This document shows positions 24,784 to 33,989 of a stretch of DNA of 64,000 nucleotides, piece after piece. The stretch's first letter is position 1; each line of letters begins with the position of its first letter. The stretch spans positions 124,001 to 188,000 of the forward strand of contig NZ_CANLEA010000013.1 of the NCBI RefSeq assembly GCF_947489565.1, written 5' to 3'. The translations under genes and the position numbers were made by a program. The notes under the pieces are model-generated. The model searched no databases and was not told where the DNA came from. It worked only from the letters and a program-made list of their open reading frames with translations. The stretch is from an uncultured Kordia sp. (GTDB lineage: Bacteria > Bacteroidota > Bacteroidia > Flavobacteriales > Flavobacteriaceae).

Positions 24784-25494
24784 CTATCGATTCTTAAGGA
24801 ACTCAATGTTTTCCTTATAGGAAGCACCAATCGGAATTTCCATACCACCAATTAATACGACATCTTTAGATGTTAATGAAGTTATTTTTTGTGAATTAAT
24901 AATGTACGAACGATGCACTCTCAAAAAAATGGACGGTAACTTTTGAACAAAAGAACTTATTTTATCTTTTGTAATAATTGTGTCATTTTCCGTATGAATT
25001 CTGACATAATCTTTAATACTGTCAATAAACAGCATGTCCGCAAACGCTATTCTAATCATTCTTTTGTTTGAATTCACAAAGATATAATCTACGGTTTCTG
25101 ATGTTTCTGATGGTAAGCCAGCGTTTTGTTGAGAAACCGTCTGTAATGCTTTGTATTTGTTGATCGATTTATAAAATCGGATAAAAGATATAGGCTTCAA
25201 CAAATAATCAATAATGTCCAATTCATAGCCTTCCAACGCATATTCTCTGTAAGCTGTGGTCAATATTACTTTTGGTTGAATCGCTGTGTTTTTTATAAAC
25301 TCAATTCCAGTAACGACCGGCATTTGAATGTCTAAGAATAAAAGATCCACACTAGAATTTTCAAGGAAATGTCCAGCGGAAATTGAGTTGTCAAATGTTG
25401 CTACAAGTTCAAGATCGGGTACTTTCATAATATGATTCTCCAGCACTTTAATAGCCAGCGGTTCATCATCAACAACCATACATTTTATACTCAT
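24784..25494 (-). CDS. LytTR family response regulator
   Basis: A 236-residue regulator. The receiver domain is residues 3-120, with VVDDEP for the acidic pocket, DLLFLDIQMP for the phosphoacceptor Asp and ILTTAYREYALEGYE near the switch. The LytTR DNA-binding domain is residues 135-235 (IRIAFADMLFIDSIKDYVRIHT, then FLRVHRSYIINSQKITSL). It is separated by one base from the sensor kinase gene upstream, so the two form a LytS/LytR-type system. Targets are unknown; the PD40 genes across the divergent gap are candidates. Confidence 0.93.
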   Translation of the reverse strand: MSIKCMVVDDEPLAIKVLENHIMKVPDLELVATFDNSISAGHFLENSSVDLLFLDIQMPVVTGIEFIKNTAIQPKVILTTAYREYALEGYELDIIDYLLKPISFIRFYKSINKYKALQTVSQQNAGLPSETSETVDYIFVNSNKRMIRIAFADMLFIDSIKDYVRIHTENDTIITKDKISSFVQKLPSIFLRVHRSYIINSQKITSLTSKDVVLIGGMEIPIGASYKENIEFLKNR

Positions 25495-25495
25495 A

Positions 25496-26572
25496 TTACT
25501 TTAAATTGATATTTAATACGATCTGAAAATCAGTATCAGTTTTCGTGCTTTTCAGATCATAACTGTTTTTATAATTTAATTCTAACTGTCTTTTCGAATT
25601 AGAAAAACCAATTCCAGAATGCGGTTCATTTTCGTTATCACCTTGTGTGCTTGGCGGAAGCGTATTAAAAACCTTAAAACAAAGTCGCTCCTCATTGGTC
25701 GTTAAGTCAATTTTAATTATGGAATTGTTCAAATTATTACTCGCACCATGTTTAAAAGCATTCTCTACAAATGAGATCAAAATCAAAGGAGCAATCATTA
25801 CTTTAGCATCATGAAGATGATACTTAAAATCCAATGTCAACTTATTACCATAACGTAACGATTCCAAATCAATATAATCCTGTATAAAGGTAATTTCTTT
25901 TTTCAATTCTACTTTAGGATCTTTACACTGATACAGCATATAATCTAACATATCTGACAGTTTTAAAACAACTTCAGGCGCTTTATCAGAAGCTTCTAAT
26001 GTTAACGAATACAGATTATTTAAGGTGTTAAACAAAAAATGCGGATTTATCTGTGCTTTTAAAAACTTAAGTTCAGTATTTACTTTTTCTTTCTGTAATA
26101 CTTCTAATTGATGACGTTCCTCAAAACGATCTTTGAATGCTTTAATCATAAATAATAAAAATACAAACACATATACTGGCGGAAAATATACGACTGCCAA
26201 ATGAAAAGGATCTGTTATGATGTCTGCCAAACTTTTGTAATGGTAATATTTAGGAACAAAAATTTCCGTCAAATTCATACTAAAAAGCTTGGTAAGTACT
26301 AAAAATACATAGGCTGATATCAAAAAGGAAAGTCCAAACTTGAGATATTTCTTTTTAAATAAAAGCTTAGGAACTTGATAATAAACTAAAAAATAACTGG
26401 CTGCTAATTGTCCTGGTAAATACGCAAAAGAACTGATCAACGTTTTTTTGACACTTCCATCATTTAAGGCTGCTAAAATCGGTAAACTGATAAACATCAC
26501 AAACCAGAAAAGTATGTGTGAAGCGACTCTATGCTGAAGAATCCAATCGATGAAATTTTTTCTTTTGATCAT
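25496..26572 (-). CDS. LytS-like sensor histidine kinase
   Basis: A 358-residue kinase of the His_kinase (PF06580) type. Four hydrophobic segments over residues 15-150 form the membrane domain. FLKAQINPHFLFNTLNNLY carries the phosphorylatable His (about residue 181). The HATPase part has ISFVENAFKHGASNNL (N box) and a late GIGFSNSKRQLELNY (G box). Signals are unknown. Cotranscribed with the LytTR regulator. Its start abuts a 209-base divergent region before the TolB-like gene. Confidence 0.93.
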   Translation of the reverse strand: MIKRKNFIDWILQHRVASHILFWFVMFISLPILAALNDGSVKKTLISSFAYLPGQLAASYFLVYYQVPKLLFKKKYLKFGLSFLISAYVFLVLTKLFSMNLTEIFVPKYYHYKSLADIITDPFHLAVVYFPPVYVFVFLLFMIKAFKDRFEERHQLEVLQKEKVNTELKFLKAQINPHFLFNTLNNLYSLTLEASDKAPEVVLKLSDMLDYMLYQCKDPKVELKKEITFIQDYIDLESLRYGNKLTLDFKYHLHDAKVMIAPLILISFVENAFKHGASNNLNNSIIKIDLTTNEERLCFKVFNTLPPSTQGDNENEPHSGIGFSNSKRQLELNYKNSYDLKSTKTDTDFQIVLNINLK

Positions 26573-26781
26573 ACGATATAAATATATAAAATATGAATAC
26601 AGCGATGCTTTAAAAAAGACGAATCTTCATCATCGATTGCCCAAATTGTACTTCTTGCGGATAAAAAAAAGCTTCTGTAGCTAACAGGTTTATATCTGTT
26701 AGAAATTAGCATTGGTCTATTTTGCAATTTCTCTTTGAAGCGAATCCATAGGTTTGTGTAAAGGATATTAAATACCAAAAT

Positions 26782-27681
26782 ATGAAGTATATAAAAGCGA
26801 TGTATGTTGTGCTAACGTTCTTCTTTACCCAACATATGTACAGTCAAGACGATCAAAAAGAAACAGCTATAAACTATACGATTGCATATTCATCAAAAGA
26901 AGCTGGAAATGGTGATATTTATGTTACAAATGAAGAAGGCACGTCGAAAATAAAGATTACGGATCATCCAGAAAATGACGGATATGCGGCTTGGTCTCCA
27001 GATGGAAAACATATTGCTGCTTATGCCTATCATGATGGAAGGAAAACTTGGTCCATTCACACGATGAACAACAATGGAACCAACAGAAAACGATTAACGC
27101 ATGCAAAAAATAAATGGGATAGTGCACCTGCGTGGTCTCCAGATGGAGAAAAAATTGTATTTGGCAGAGCTTATAACGATACAGATGGAGTTTGGCAAGA
27201 AGAAATTTGGATTATGAATTCCGATGGTAGCAATCAAACGCAAATAAAATCACTCAATGGAGGAGGAGCGTGCTTTACTCCAGACGGAAGGATTGTTTTT
27301 CATTCTAAAACTAATACGAGCGAAATTTGCATATCAAATATAGACGGAAGCAATATCACCAAACTTACCAACAATACTACAGAAGATTGGCATCCAGAAG
27401 TTTCTTTAGATGGCGAGCATATCGTTTTTATGTCGAATAGAGATGGAAATCATGAAATTTATACAATGCATATCGATGGCTCTAATCAAAAGCGATTGAC
27501 GTATAACAACACTCGTGATTCTACACCAACGTGGTCGCCAGATGGTTCTCAAATAATGTATACATCGCAGGACAAAGAAGGAAAGAGTCATATTTACATC
27601 ATGAATTCCAACGGTTCTTCCGTGAAAAAATTTATAAGTAATGCTGGCGGACAAGCTTGGCTAAAAATATATAAACAATGA
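26782..27681 (+). CDS. Secreted TolB-like PD40 beta-propeller protein
   Basis: A 299-residue protein with a signal peptide to about residue 21 (FTQHMYSQ). It contains about five to six PD40/TolB blades, seen as repeated WSPDGK(H)IAAYAYHDG, WSPDGEKIVFGRAY, SLDGEHIVFMSNRDGNHEIY and WSPDGSQIMYTSQD, each linked by xxNxDGSNxxRLT. The fold is a periplasmic beta-propeller used for protein or glycan contacts. Its stop overlaps the next PD40 lipoprotein ATG by four bases, so translation is coupled. Confidence 0.9.
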   Translation: MKYIKAMYVVLTFFFTQHMYSQDDQKETAINYTIAYSSKEAGNGDIYVTNEEGTSKIKITDHPENDGYAAWSPDGKHIAAYAYHDGRKTWSIHTMNNNGTNRKRLTHAKNKWDSAPAWSPDGEKIVFGRAYNDTDGVWQEEIWIMNSDGSNQTQIKSLNGGGACFTPDGRIVFHSKTNTSEICISNIDGSNITKLTNNTTEDWHPEVSLDGEHIVFMSNRDGNHEIYTMHIDGSNQKRLTYNNTRDSTPTWSPDGSQIMYTSQDKEGKSHIYIMNSNGSSVKKFISNAGGQAWLKIYKQ

Positions 27682-28565
27682 AAAACACGTCTTTTATCTT
27701 CTTACTAATTACAACCATAATTTTAAGTGCTTGTCATACTAAAAAGCAGTCAAATACTGATGATTCAACAAGTATAGAAAATCCGTATCTAGGTCAAAAA
27801 CCGCCAGGATTACAACCGAAACTCTTTGCGCCAGATATTGTTTCTACAGGAAAACATTTGGAAATCGAAGGTGTTTTTGCGCCAAATATGAAGGAATTCT
27901 ACTTTACCAGACAAGTACAAGGAGAAGTGCCAAAAACACATATCATTCAATATAAAAATAAAGAATGGCAAACGATTGCTGAAGAACCACGAACAGGCGA
28001 AGTTTCTATTTCTACAGATGGTAATACGATGTATTTAGGAAATGAATATAAGAAACGAACAGAATCTGGATGGTCTGCACAGAAAAGTTTGGGTTCACAA
28101 TTCAAAAAGTATCCAATCATGCGACTTACGGCATCTAACACAGAGACTTATGTTTTTGACGAACGCGATACAATTGGCACAATTAGGTATTCCCGATTGA
28201 TCAATGGAAAACATGAAACGCCCAAAGCATTCAGCGAAGTAATCAATACAGGGAAATGGACAGGACATCCTTTTATTGCGCCCGATGAAAGTTATATTAT
28301 TTGGGACAGTGAACGAGAAGGCGGATATGGCAATTCGGACTTATACATTAGTTTTCGTCAAAAAGATGGTTCATGGGGAAGCGCTATCAATATGGGACCA
28401 GAGATCAATACCGAATTTGAAGATGCTTTTGGAAGTGTTACTCCAGACGGAAAATATTTCTTCTATCATACAGTATACATAAGTAGCGAAAGCTTTGCCA
28501 AAAGTCACGCCAATATTTTTTGGGTCGATGCACAAGTCATAGAAAACCTAAGATCAAAACAATAA
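27678..28565 (+). CDS. PD40-domain lipoprotein, copy 1
   Basis: A 295-residue lipoprotein (lipobox LSAC, lipid-modified Cys at about residue 19). After NPYLGQKPPGLQPKLFAPDIV come propeller-like units ending VSISTDGNTMYLG, PFIAPDESYIIWDSEREGG and SVTPDGKYFFY. It closes with IFWVDAQVIENLRSK. It is a clear paralogue of the next gene. Members occur near sensor genes in Flavobacteriia; a surface-binding role is inferred. It overlaps the TolB-like gene upstream by four bases. Confidence 0.87.
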   Translation: MKNTSFIFLLITTIILSACHTKKQSNTDDSTSIENPYLGQKPPGLQPKLFAPDIVSTGKHLEIEGVFAPNMKEFYFTRQVQGEVPKTHIIQYKNKEWQTIAEEPRTGEVSISTDGNTMYLGNEYKKRTESGWSAQKSLGSQFKKYPIMRLTASNTETYVFDERDTIGTIRYSRLINGKHETPKAFSEVINTGKWTGHPFIAPDESYIIWDSEREGGYGNSDLYISFRQKDGSWGSAINMGPEINTEFEDAFGSVTPDGKYFFYHTVYISSESFAKSHANIFWVDAQVIENLRSKQ

Positions 28566-28593
28566 AGCTTTTCCCATTCAAATCTTACATATC

Positions 28594-29487
28594 ATGAGAA
28601 AAATGTTCTTTCTATTAGTAGTTTCTATAGGAATCCTATATCTAGAAGCTTGTACAACTACAAAAGAAAATAAAGCAGCCGCGATAGCAAATCCTTATTT
28701 AGGGCAAAAACCACCGAGTCTTACGCCTGAACCTTTTGCGCCTGGAATTGTGACTACAAATGCTTGGGAATATGGCGGCACGTTTACACCAGATCTAAAA
28801 GAGTTTTATTTCATTAGAGAAGTTAAGGACGAAGTGAACCAGAAAAAAATGGAATTTGTCGTATTCCAATATAATAATAAAGAATGGCAGGAAACCGTTA
28901 TTTCGCCTAGAGTAGGACAACCTTTTATTTCTCCTGATGGGAATACAATGCATTTAGGCAGAAGGTATAAAGAACGAACCGAAACGGGAGATTGGTCAGC
29001 ACTAAAAAAGCTAGATTCCTCTTTTCTTGACATACAGATTATGCGACTTACTGCTTCGGCAAAAGGAACCTATGTTTTTGATGAAGTAGGCATGCCTGAT
29101 GGAGATGGTATCATTCGGTATTCTCGATATATAGATGGAAAACGTGAAAAACCAAAGTCATTTGGTAAAGAAATTAATACGGGAAGAATGAATGCGCATC
29201 CTTTTATTGCTCCAGATGAATCGTATTTGATTTGGGATGGACGAAGAGATGGCGGATTTGGAAGCTCCGATATTTATATCAGTTTCCGACAGCAAGATGG
29301 TTCGTGGGGAGAAGCTATTAATTTTGGAAATACAATCAATACAGATGGTTGGGAAGCAGGAGCAAGCGTAACTCCAGATGGAAAATATCTTTTTTTCAAT
29401 AGAAATACAACTCCAAGCAATTATGATAATATAGACATTTTTTGGGTAGATGCTCAAATTATTGAAACGCTAAGACCTAAAGAATAA
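28594..29487 (+). CDS. PD40-domain lipoprotein, copy 2
   Basis: A 297-residue lipoprotein (lipid-modified Cys in LYLEACTTT). It follows copy 1 closely: NPYLGQKPPSLTPEPFAPGIV, PFISPDGNTMHLG, HPFIAPDESYLIWDGRRDGG and IFWVDAQIIETLRPKE. A tandem duplication is the simplest origin. The operon ends in a perfect bidirectional hairpin. Its function is presumably similar to copy 1, with divergent binding surfaces. Confidence 0.87.
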   Translation: MRKMFFLLVVSIGILYLEACTTTKENKAAAIANPYLGQKPPSLTPEPFAPGIVTTNAWEYGGTFTPDLKEFYFIREVKDEVNQKKMEFVVFQYNNKEWQETVISPRVGQPFISPDGNTMHLGRRYKERTETGDWSALKKLDSSFLDIQIMRLTASAKGTYVFDEVGMPDGDGIIRYSRYIDGKREKPKSFGKEINTGRMNAHPFIAPDESYLIWDGRRDGGFGSSDIYISFRQQDGSWGEAINFGNTINTDGWEAGASVTPDGKYLFFNRNTTPSNYDNIDIFWVDAQIIETLRPKE

Positions 29488-29500
29488 AAGTAGGTGTGAT

Positions 29501-29542
29501 AAAAAAGGAAACTATACTTATAAAAACATAGTTTCCTTTTTT
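29501..29542. terminator. Bidirectional rho-independent terminator
   Basis: AAAAAAGGAAACTAT pairs perfectly with ATAGTTTCCTTTTTT over 15 bp around a 12-base loop. It sits between the converging PD40 and DUF4494 genes and has a T tract on either strand. Confidence 0.92.
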
Positions 29543-29549
29543 ATAAATA

Positions 29550-30110
29550 TTATTCTGTTTCTGTAGCAAAACTATCAGCCAACGCTGCTTCTTCGTTGAT
29601 ATCATTCTTAGCAGGAACAGCATCTTTCAAAGCCATAAAATTTTCTAACTTTTTCAATTCACTTTCTTCACCTGAAAAATACGGGAATACGTCCATAATT
29701 GGAGATTCAGAAACTGCAGGAATCGTATATTCTGCCATCGTATCTTTCATTGCGGTCATTGTATTTTCATAGGCTTCTTTGACATCATTTCCTTGAATTA
29801 ACAAATACTGATTCGTTTTACGTTCTTTACCGCTTTCTTCGTCAAAAGCAATCATAGATACTTTGCATTTAAACCATCGATCAGAGTTCTCAAACGGATG
29901 GATTTCAGCATAATTTGCGACTTTAATATTTGTAATCTTAATCTCTTCGCCTTCTCTCAAATACGCAGCCATTTCTTGTGTAATTCTACTTTCTGCTTCC
30001 GTATAAGAAATCGCATCTACTAAAAAAGGTTCTGTTTTTAGTTTATACTCGCCAGTTTCTTCTTCTAACTTTCTATATTTTATCTTGCATTCGTACCAAG
30101 TTGCACTCAT
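29550..30110 (-). CDS. DUF4494 protein
   Basis: A 186-residue cytoplasmic protein. The opening, WYECKIKYRKLEEETGEYKLKTEPFLVDAISYTEAE, is characteristic of DUF4494, a conserved Bacteroidota family. A second similar strand set follows (WFKCKVSMIAFDEESGKERKTNQYLL). The acidic C-terminus (EEAALADSFATETE) is probably disordered. Its function is unknown. It is likely an ordinary chromosomal gene that marks the left border of the methyltransferase module. Confidence 0.88.
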   Translation of the reverse strand: MSATWYECKIKYRKLEEETGEYKLKTEPFLVDAISYTEAESRITQEMAAYLREGEEIKITNIKVANYAEIHPFENSDRWFKCKVSMIAFDEESGKERKTNQYLLIQGNDVKEAYENTMTAMKDTMAEYTIPAVSESPIMDVFPYFSGEESELKKLENFMALKDAVPAKNDINEEAALADSFATETE

Positions 30111-30418
30111 ATCTTTATATTTTTAGGGCATCAAATATAGAATTTCCTTTCAGCTCAAAACCTAAAAAATAAGAATAGATATTCACAATTTTCAGGGAAA
30201 AAGTATAGTGGTTTTAGAATGAAGGAGTTATGATGTTTTTTTATGATTTCATGTATAAATGTGGTTTTCCGTAAAATCTTTTCATTCTAAAATTTTAGGT
30301 TTGTTTTGAATTGAAAGTTCTTTGAAAATATTGCTTTTAAATGTAGTAATACAGAATTTTCTTTGATTAACTCTCAAAATTTGTTTAATTTACTTAATTA
30401 TACGAAAGTGAAAAACTG
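30111..30418. other. Intergenic region upstream of the methyltransferase module
   Basis: 308 AT-rich bases. It contains GGTTTTCCGTAAAAT at 30263-30277, a block also found at 54050-54064 just upstream of the ABC-ATPase operon. No open frame or clear promoter was seen. It may mark a module border. Confidence 0.45.
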
Positions 30419-31648
30419 ATGAATTTTATAGATTTATTCTCTGGCGCTGGTGGACTCTCTGAGGGATTCATTAAGGCTGGATTTAATCCAATTGCACATG
30501 TGGAAATAGATTCTCATGCTTGTAATACTTTAGAAACCAGACTTGTTTACCATAAACTTAAAAATGAAAATAAATTAGATCATTACTATGATTATTTGAA
30601 TGAAAATGTTGAGCGTGATGTGTTTATTTCAAAATTTGGTGATGAATTTTTATCAGATTCCGTTTTAAATATAGGAATTGGAGGGAAAAACAATAAAATT
30701 ATCTTTGATAAAATAGATCAATTAGTAGGAAATAGAGAAGTTGATTTAATTATTGGTGGACCACCATGTCAAGCTTATTCCTTAGTTGGAAGGTCTCGAG
30801 ATGCAAAGGGAATGAAAGATGATCCAAGAAATTTTCTATACAAAGAATATGCTAAGTTTTTAAAACAATATAGACCAAAAGCTTTTGTTTTTGAAAATGT
30901 ATTGGGTTTAATTACAGCAGATGAAGGTCGTTATTTTAAAAATATGAGAGCCTATTTTAAAAGAATAGGATATCACTTAGATTATGATGTTCAACATTCG
31001 AATGATTTTGGAGTTTTACAAAAACGGAAACGTATAATATTAATTGGTTGGCGAAAAGATATTGATTTTAGTTATCCAATTTTTGATAAAATTGAACATC
31101 AATTTAAAGTTAATGATATTCTTACAGATTTAAAAAGACTCAAGCCCGGAGAACAAAATAACTTGACTAAGTATAAAACAGATAGTACTGAGTATTTAGA
31201 AAAGTTTGAACTTAGAAATGGAGTAGACTTTGTAACACAGCATATTGCAAGACCTCATAATGAAAGAGATTTGGCTATTTATAAAATTGCAATTAAAAAA
31301 TGGTTGAAATATGAAGAACGTTTGAAATATCCTGATTTGCCTGAGAATTTAAAAACGCACAAAAACCAAAAGTCATTTGTAGATAGATATAAAGTTGTTG
31401 ACCCAAAAGGATATTCGCATACGATGGTAGCACATATCGCAAAAGATGGACATCATTATATTTATCCAGATATGAAACAAGTACGTTCACTTTCCGTAAG
31501 AGAAGCAGCAAGAATACAATCATTTCCAGATGATTTTTTCTTTGAAGGAGGAAGAAGTGCCGCTTTTAGACAAATAGGAAATGCAGTTCCTCCGTTGATG
31601 GCTAAAGAGATAGCTAATAAAATAAGAAAAAAATATAATGGCATTTAA
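30419..31648 (+). CDS. DNA (cytosine-5-)-methyltransferase
   Basis: A 409-residue C5 methyltransferase with the ordered motifs: I FIDLFSGAGGLSEGF (residues 3-17), IV GGPPCQAYS with the catalytic Cys, VI FVFENVLGL, VIII LQKRKRIILIGW, and X RQIGNAVPPLMA near the end. The target-recognition region is about residues 230-350. It transfers methyl from SAM to cytosine in a short DNA site; the site cannot be read. No restriction endonuclease gene is adjacent. It overlaps the GHKL ATPase gene by 11 bases, so methylation is tied to that protein and the receiver protein. The module looks unusually AT-rich, hinting at transfer. Confidence 0.93.
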   Translation: MNFIDLFSGAGGLSEGFIKAGFNPIAHVEIDSHACNTLETRLVYHKLKNENKLDHYYDYLNENVERDVFISKFGDEFLSDSVLNIGIGGKNNKIIFDKIDQLVGNREVDLIIGGPPCQAYSLVGRSRDAKGMKDDPRNFLYKEYAKFLKQYRPKAFVFENVLGLITADEGRYFKNMRAYFKRIGYHLDYDVQHSNDFGVLQKRKRIILIGWRKDIDFSYPIFDKIEHQFKVNDILTDLKRLKPGEQNNLTKYKTDSTEYLEKFELRNGVDFVTQHIARPHNERDLAIYKIAIKKWLKYEERLKYPDLPENLKTHKNQKSFVDRYKVVDPKGYSHTMVAHIAKDGHHYIYPDMKQVRSLSVREAARIQSFPDDFFFEGGRSAAFRQIGNAVPPLMAKEIANKIRKKYNGI

Positions 31649-33986
31649 AAATATAGAAAATAGGGCTGTTAAAACAATATTGAGTCTTCTGCCAAATGAT
31701 GAAATTAATGCTCAAAATATAGAATCTGAATTAGACTTTGTTTTGCAACATCCAGATTTCAATGGTCAAATTGATAGGATTAATCTTTTAAAAGAGGTTA
31801 ATAGGAAATTAAAAACAACTTCTTTTAAAGCAAAGAGCCATATTTTAAGTTTACTTGGAGATGAATTAATTGGAAGTGATAGTTTAGCAATTTTCGAATT
31901 GGTTAAAAATTCGTATGATGCAGATGCTGAAAAAGTTAAGATTAGTTTTATAGATTTAAATACAAACAATCAAAAAATCATAATTGAAGATGATGGTCAA
32001 GGAATGAATTATGATAAAATTAAAAATATTTGGCTAACTATTGGAACTGATTTTAAAAGAGGTAGAAATAGAAAAGTTAGTGATGTTTTTGAAAGAGTTT
32101 CATTTGGTAATAAAGGCGTAGGTAGGTTAGCTGTTCATAAATTGGCAAAAATTGCATCTTTAGAAACACAGTATGTTGGTGAAAAACACTCTCATAAACT
32201 AACAATCGATTGGCAAAAGTTAATCGAATCAAAAGATTATATACAAGAATTAGAAGTTGAAATTAATAAAATAAATGGTTCCCTTTTCGAGAAAGGACAT
32301 GGTACTCGAATAATATTATCAGAATTAACTTCAAAAAGCTGGACAAAAAAATCACTAAAAGATTTAGCAAGAAAAATTGAAAACATTAAAAATCCATTTG
32401 CAGAATTCCCTGATTTCGAAGTGTTAATTGAGTGTAATGATTTTCATCAACAATGGATTGATGAAGTGACTTCTGCGGAAGATAATTTAGATGATAGTCT
32501 TTATCAATTTGAATTTGAAATAAGCAAACATTTAGACGATAATACTAATAGTTATTTAGATAATGATTTTGCGGTTATTAAATGGTCTTATTTTTTCAAC
32601 CCACCTGTTCAAACTAAACTACGACCAAATAGAATACCCCAGAATGACTCAAAATTCATCGAAAATAACTTTCATATTGGTAAAATTTTTGAAGAAATTG
32701 AAGGTTCAGATACTTATAATAAATATTTGAGAAATAAAGACTTATCAAATATTGGTAAAATTAAGGGTAAATTTTTTGTATATAACCAGAATAGTTCATT
32801 GCTAAAAATGAGGTTTGGAGGGCAAATTAATGCCATAAAAAGTTATATAAGAAATAATTGTGGTGTTAAAGTATACAGAGATGACATCAGAGTTTATAAT
32901 TATGGAGAACCATTTGACGATTGGTTAGGTTTAGACTTAGATAAAATACAAAGAATGGGAGATCATTTTGGAAAAAAAGTTTCTATTGGAGCTGTAGAAT
33001 TGGATTTAGATGAAAGTATAGATGGTTTAATTGAAAAGACAAATAGAGAAGGTTTTATTGATAATATTTATTATAAAAAATTTAGAGTTTTAATAAGAGA
33101 AGTTTTTAGATTTTTTGAAAGTGAAGCTCTAGTTGATAAAGAAAAAATTGATGAGTATATTGATAGTACAAAACCAATTAAAAAAGTTGGATTTGGTGAT
33201 ACAATTAAAGAATTACAATCAAAAATTAAAGAAAAAGATTTAGAAAAAGAATTATCACCTCTTTTAAAACGTGTCGACAAAGACTATACTGAAATGAGAG
33301 ATATAATGGTTAATTCTGGTATGACAGGACTAAATTTAGGTGTAGCCTTCCATGAGGTTGAAAGAGAAATGAATTATATTAATAATGATTTGAAACAGTC
33401 TGATATTGATATTGAAGATGTTAAAATTAGAGTTAATAACCTTATCCAGATACTTGAAAATTTATCTCCAATTTTACGTCAAAATAAGAACAGGCAAACA
33501 AGTGCTAAATTTATTGTAGAGAAAGCTAGAAATATTAATAAAAATAGATTTGGATATCATAATGCAATTTTTTCTTCTCCTCTAATTACTGAAGAAAATC
33601 CAAATTTTAATTTTAAAGCTCCAACAAGTTTATTGATTAGTGCAATTTCAAACCTAATAGATAATTCAATATACTGGACAACGTCAAAAAGAGATTTAGA
33701 AGGAGAAGAATTCAAGCCTGGTATCTTTATTGGTTCAGATTTAAATAGTTTTGATGGTCCTGCGATAATAGTTGCAGATAATGGCAATGGGTTTTCAATT
33801 GAGCCAGAGTTTTTAACACAACCATTCAAAACAAAAAGAGAAGGTGGTATGGGACTTGGCTTGTATTTCACAGATTTAGTAATGAATATGATTGGTGGTA
33901 AACTAATTTTTCCAGACTCTTTAGACTTAAATATTCCAAAAGTATATGATGGAGCTTGTGTAGCATTAGTCTTTCCTAATAAATAA
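31638..33986 (+). CDS. Dual GHKL ATPase with histidine-kinase-like core
   Basis: A 782-residue protein with two GHKL ATP sites. The N-terminal one (residues 70-230) is Hsp90/MutL/MORC-like: ELVKNSYDADA (N box), IEDDGQGM and FGNKGVGRLAVHKLA. The middle (about 540-640) is helical and includes VAFHEVEREM, where His572-Glu resembles the HE of histidine-kinase dimerisation domains. The C-terminal site (650-782) is kinase-like: ISNLIDNSIYW, IVADNGNGF and GMGLGLYFTDLVM. Overlap with the methyltransferase (11 bases) and a three-base gap to the receiver gene indicate one operon. It may sense DNA state and signal through the receiver partner (inference). Confidence 0.87.
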   Translation: MAFKNIENRAVKTILSLLPNDEINAQNIESELDFVLQHPDFNGQIDRINLLKEVNRKLKTTSFKAKSHILSLLGDELIGSDSLAIFELVKNSYDADAEKVKISFIDLNTNNQKIIIEDDGQGMNYDKIKNIWLTIGTDFKRGRNRKVSDVFERVSFGNKGVGRLAVHKLAKIASLETQYVGEKHSHKLTIDWQKLIESKDYIQELEVEINKINGSLFEKGHGTRIILSELTSKSWTKKSLKDLARKIENIKNPFAEFPDFEVLIECNDFHQQWIDEVTSAEDNLDDSLYQFEFEISKHLDDNTNSYLDNDFAVIKWSYFFNPPVQTKLRPNRIPQNDSKFIENNFHIGKIFEEIEGSDTYNKYLRNKDLSNIGKIKGKFFVYNQNSSLLKMRFGGQINAIKSYIRNNCGVKVYRDDIRVYNYGEPFDDWLGLDLDKIQRMGDHFGKKVSIGAVELDLDESIDGLIEKTNREGFIDNIYYKKFRVLIREVFRFFESEALVDKEKIDEYIDSTKPIKKVGFGDTIKELQSKIKEKDLEKELSPLLKRVDKDYTEMRDIMVNSGMTGLNLGVAFHEVEREMNYINNDLKQSDIDIEDVKIRVNNLIQILENLSPILRQNKNRQTSAKFIVEKARNINKNRFGYHNAIFSSPLITEENPNFNFKAPTSLLISAISNLIDNSIYWTTSKRDLEGEEFKPGIFIGSDLNSFDGPAIIVADNGNGFSIEPEFLTQPFKTKREGGMGLGLYFTDLVMNMIGGKLIFPDSLDLNIPKVYDGACVALVFPNK

Positions 33987-33989
33987 TAT

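Noticed and set aside
26569-26778. 69-residue minus-strand open frame between the LytS kinase and the TolB-like gene
   Set aside because: It has no recognisable motif, would overlap the kinase start by four bases, and lies where promoters for both divergent units are expected.
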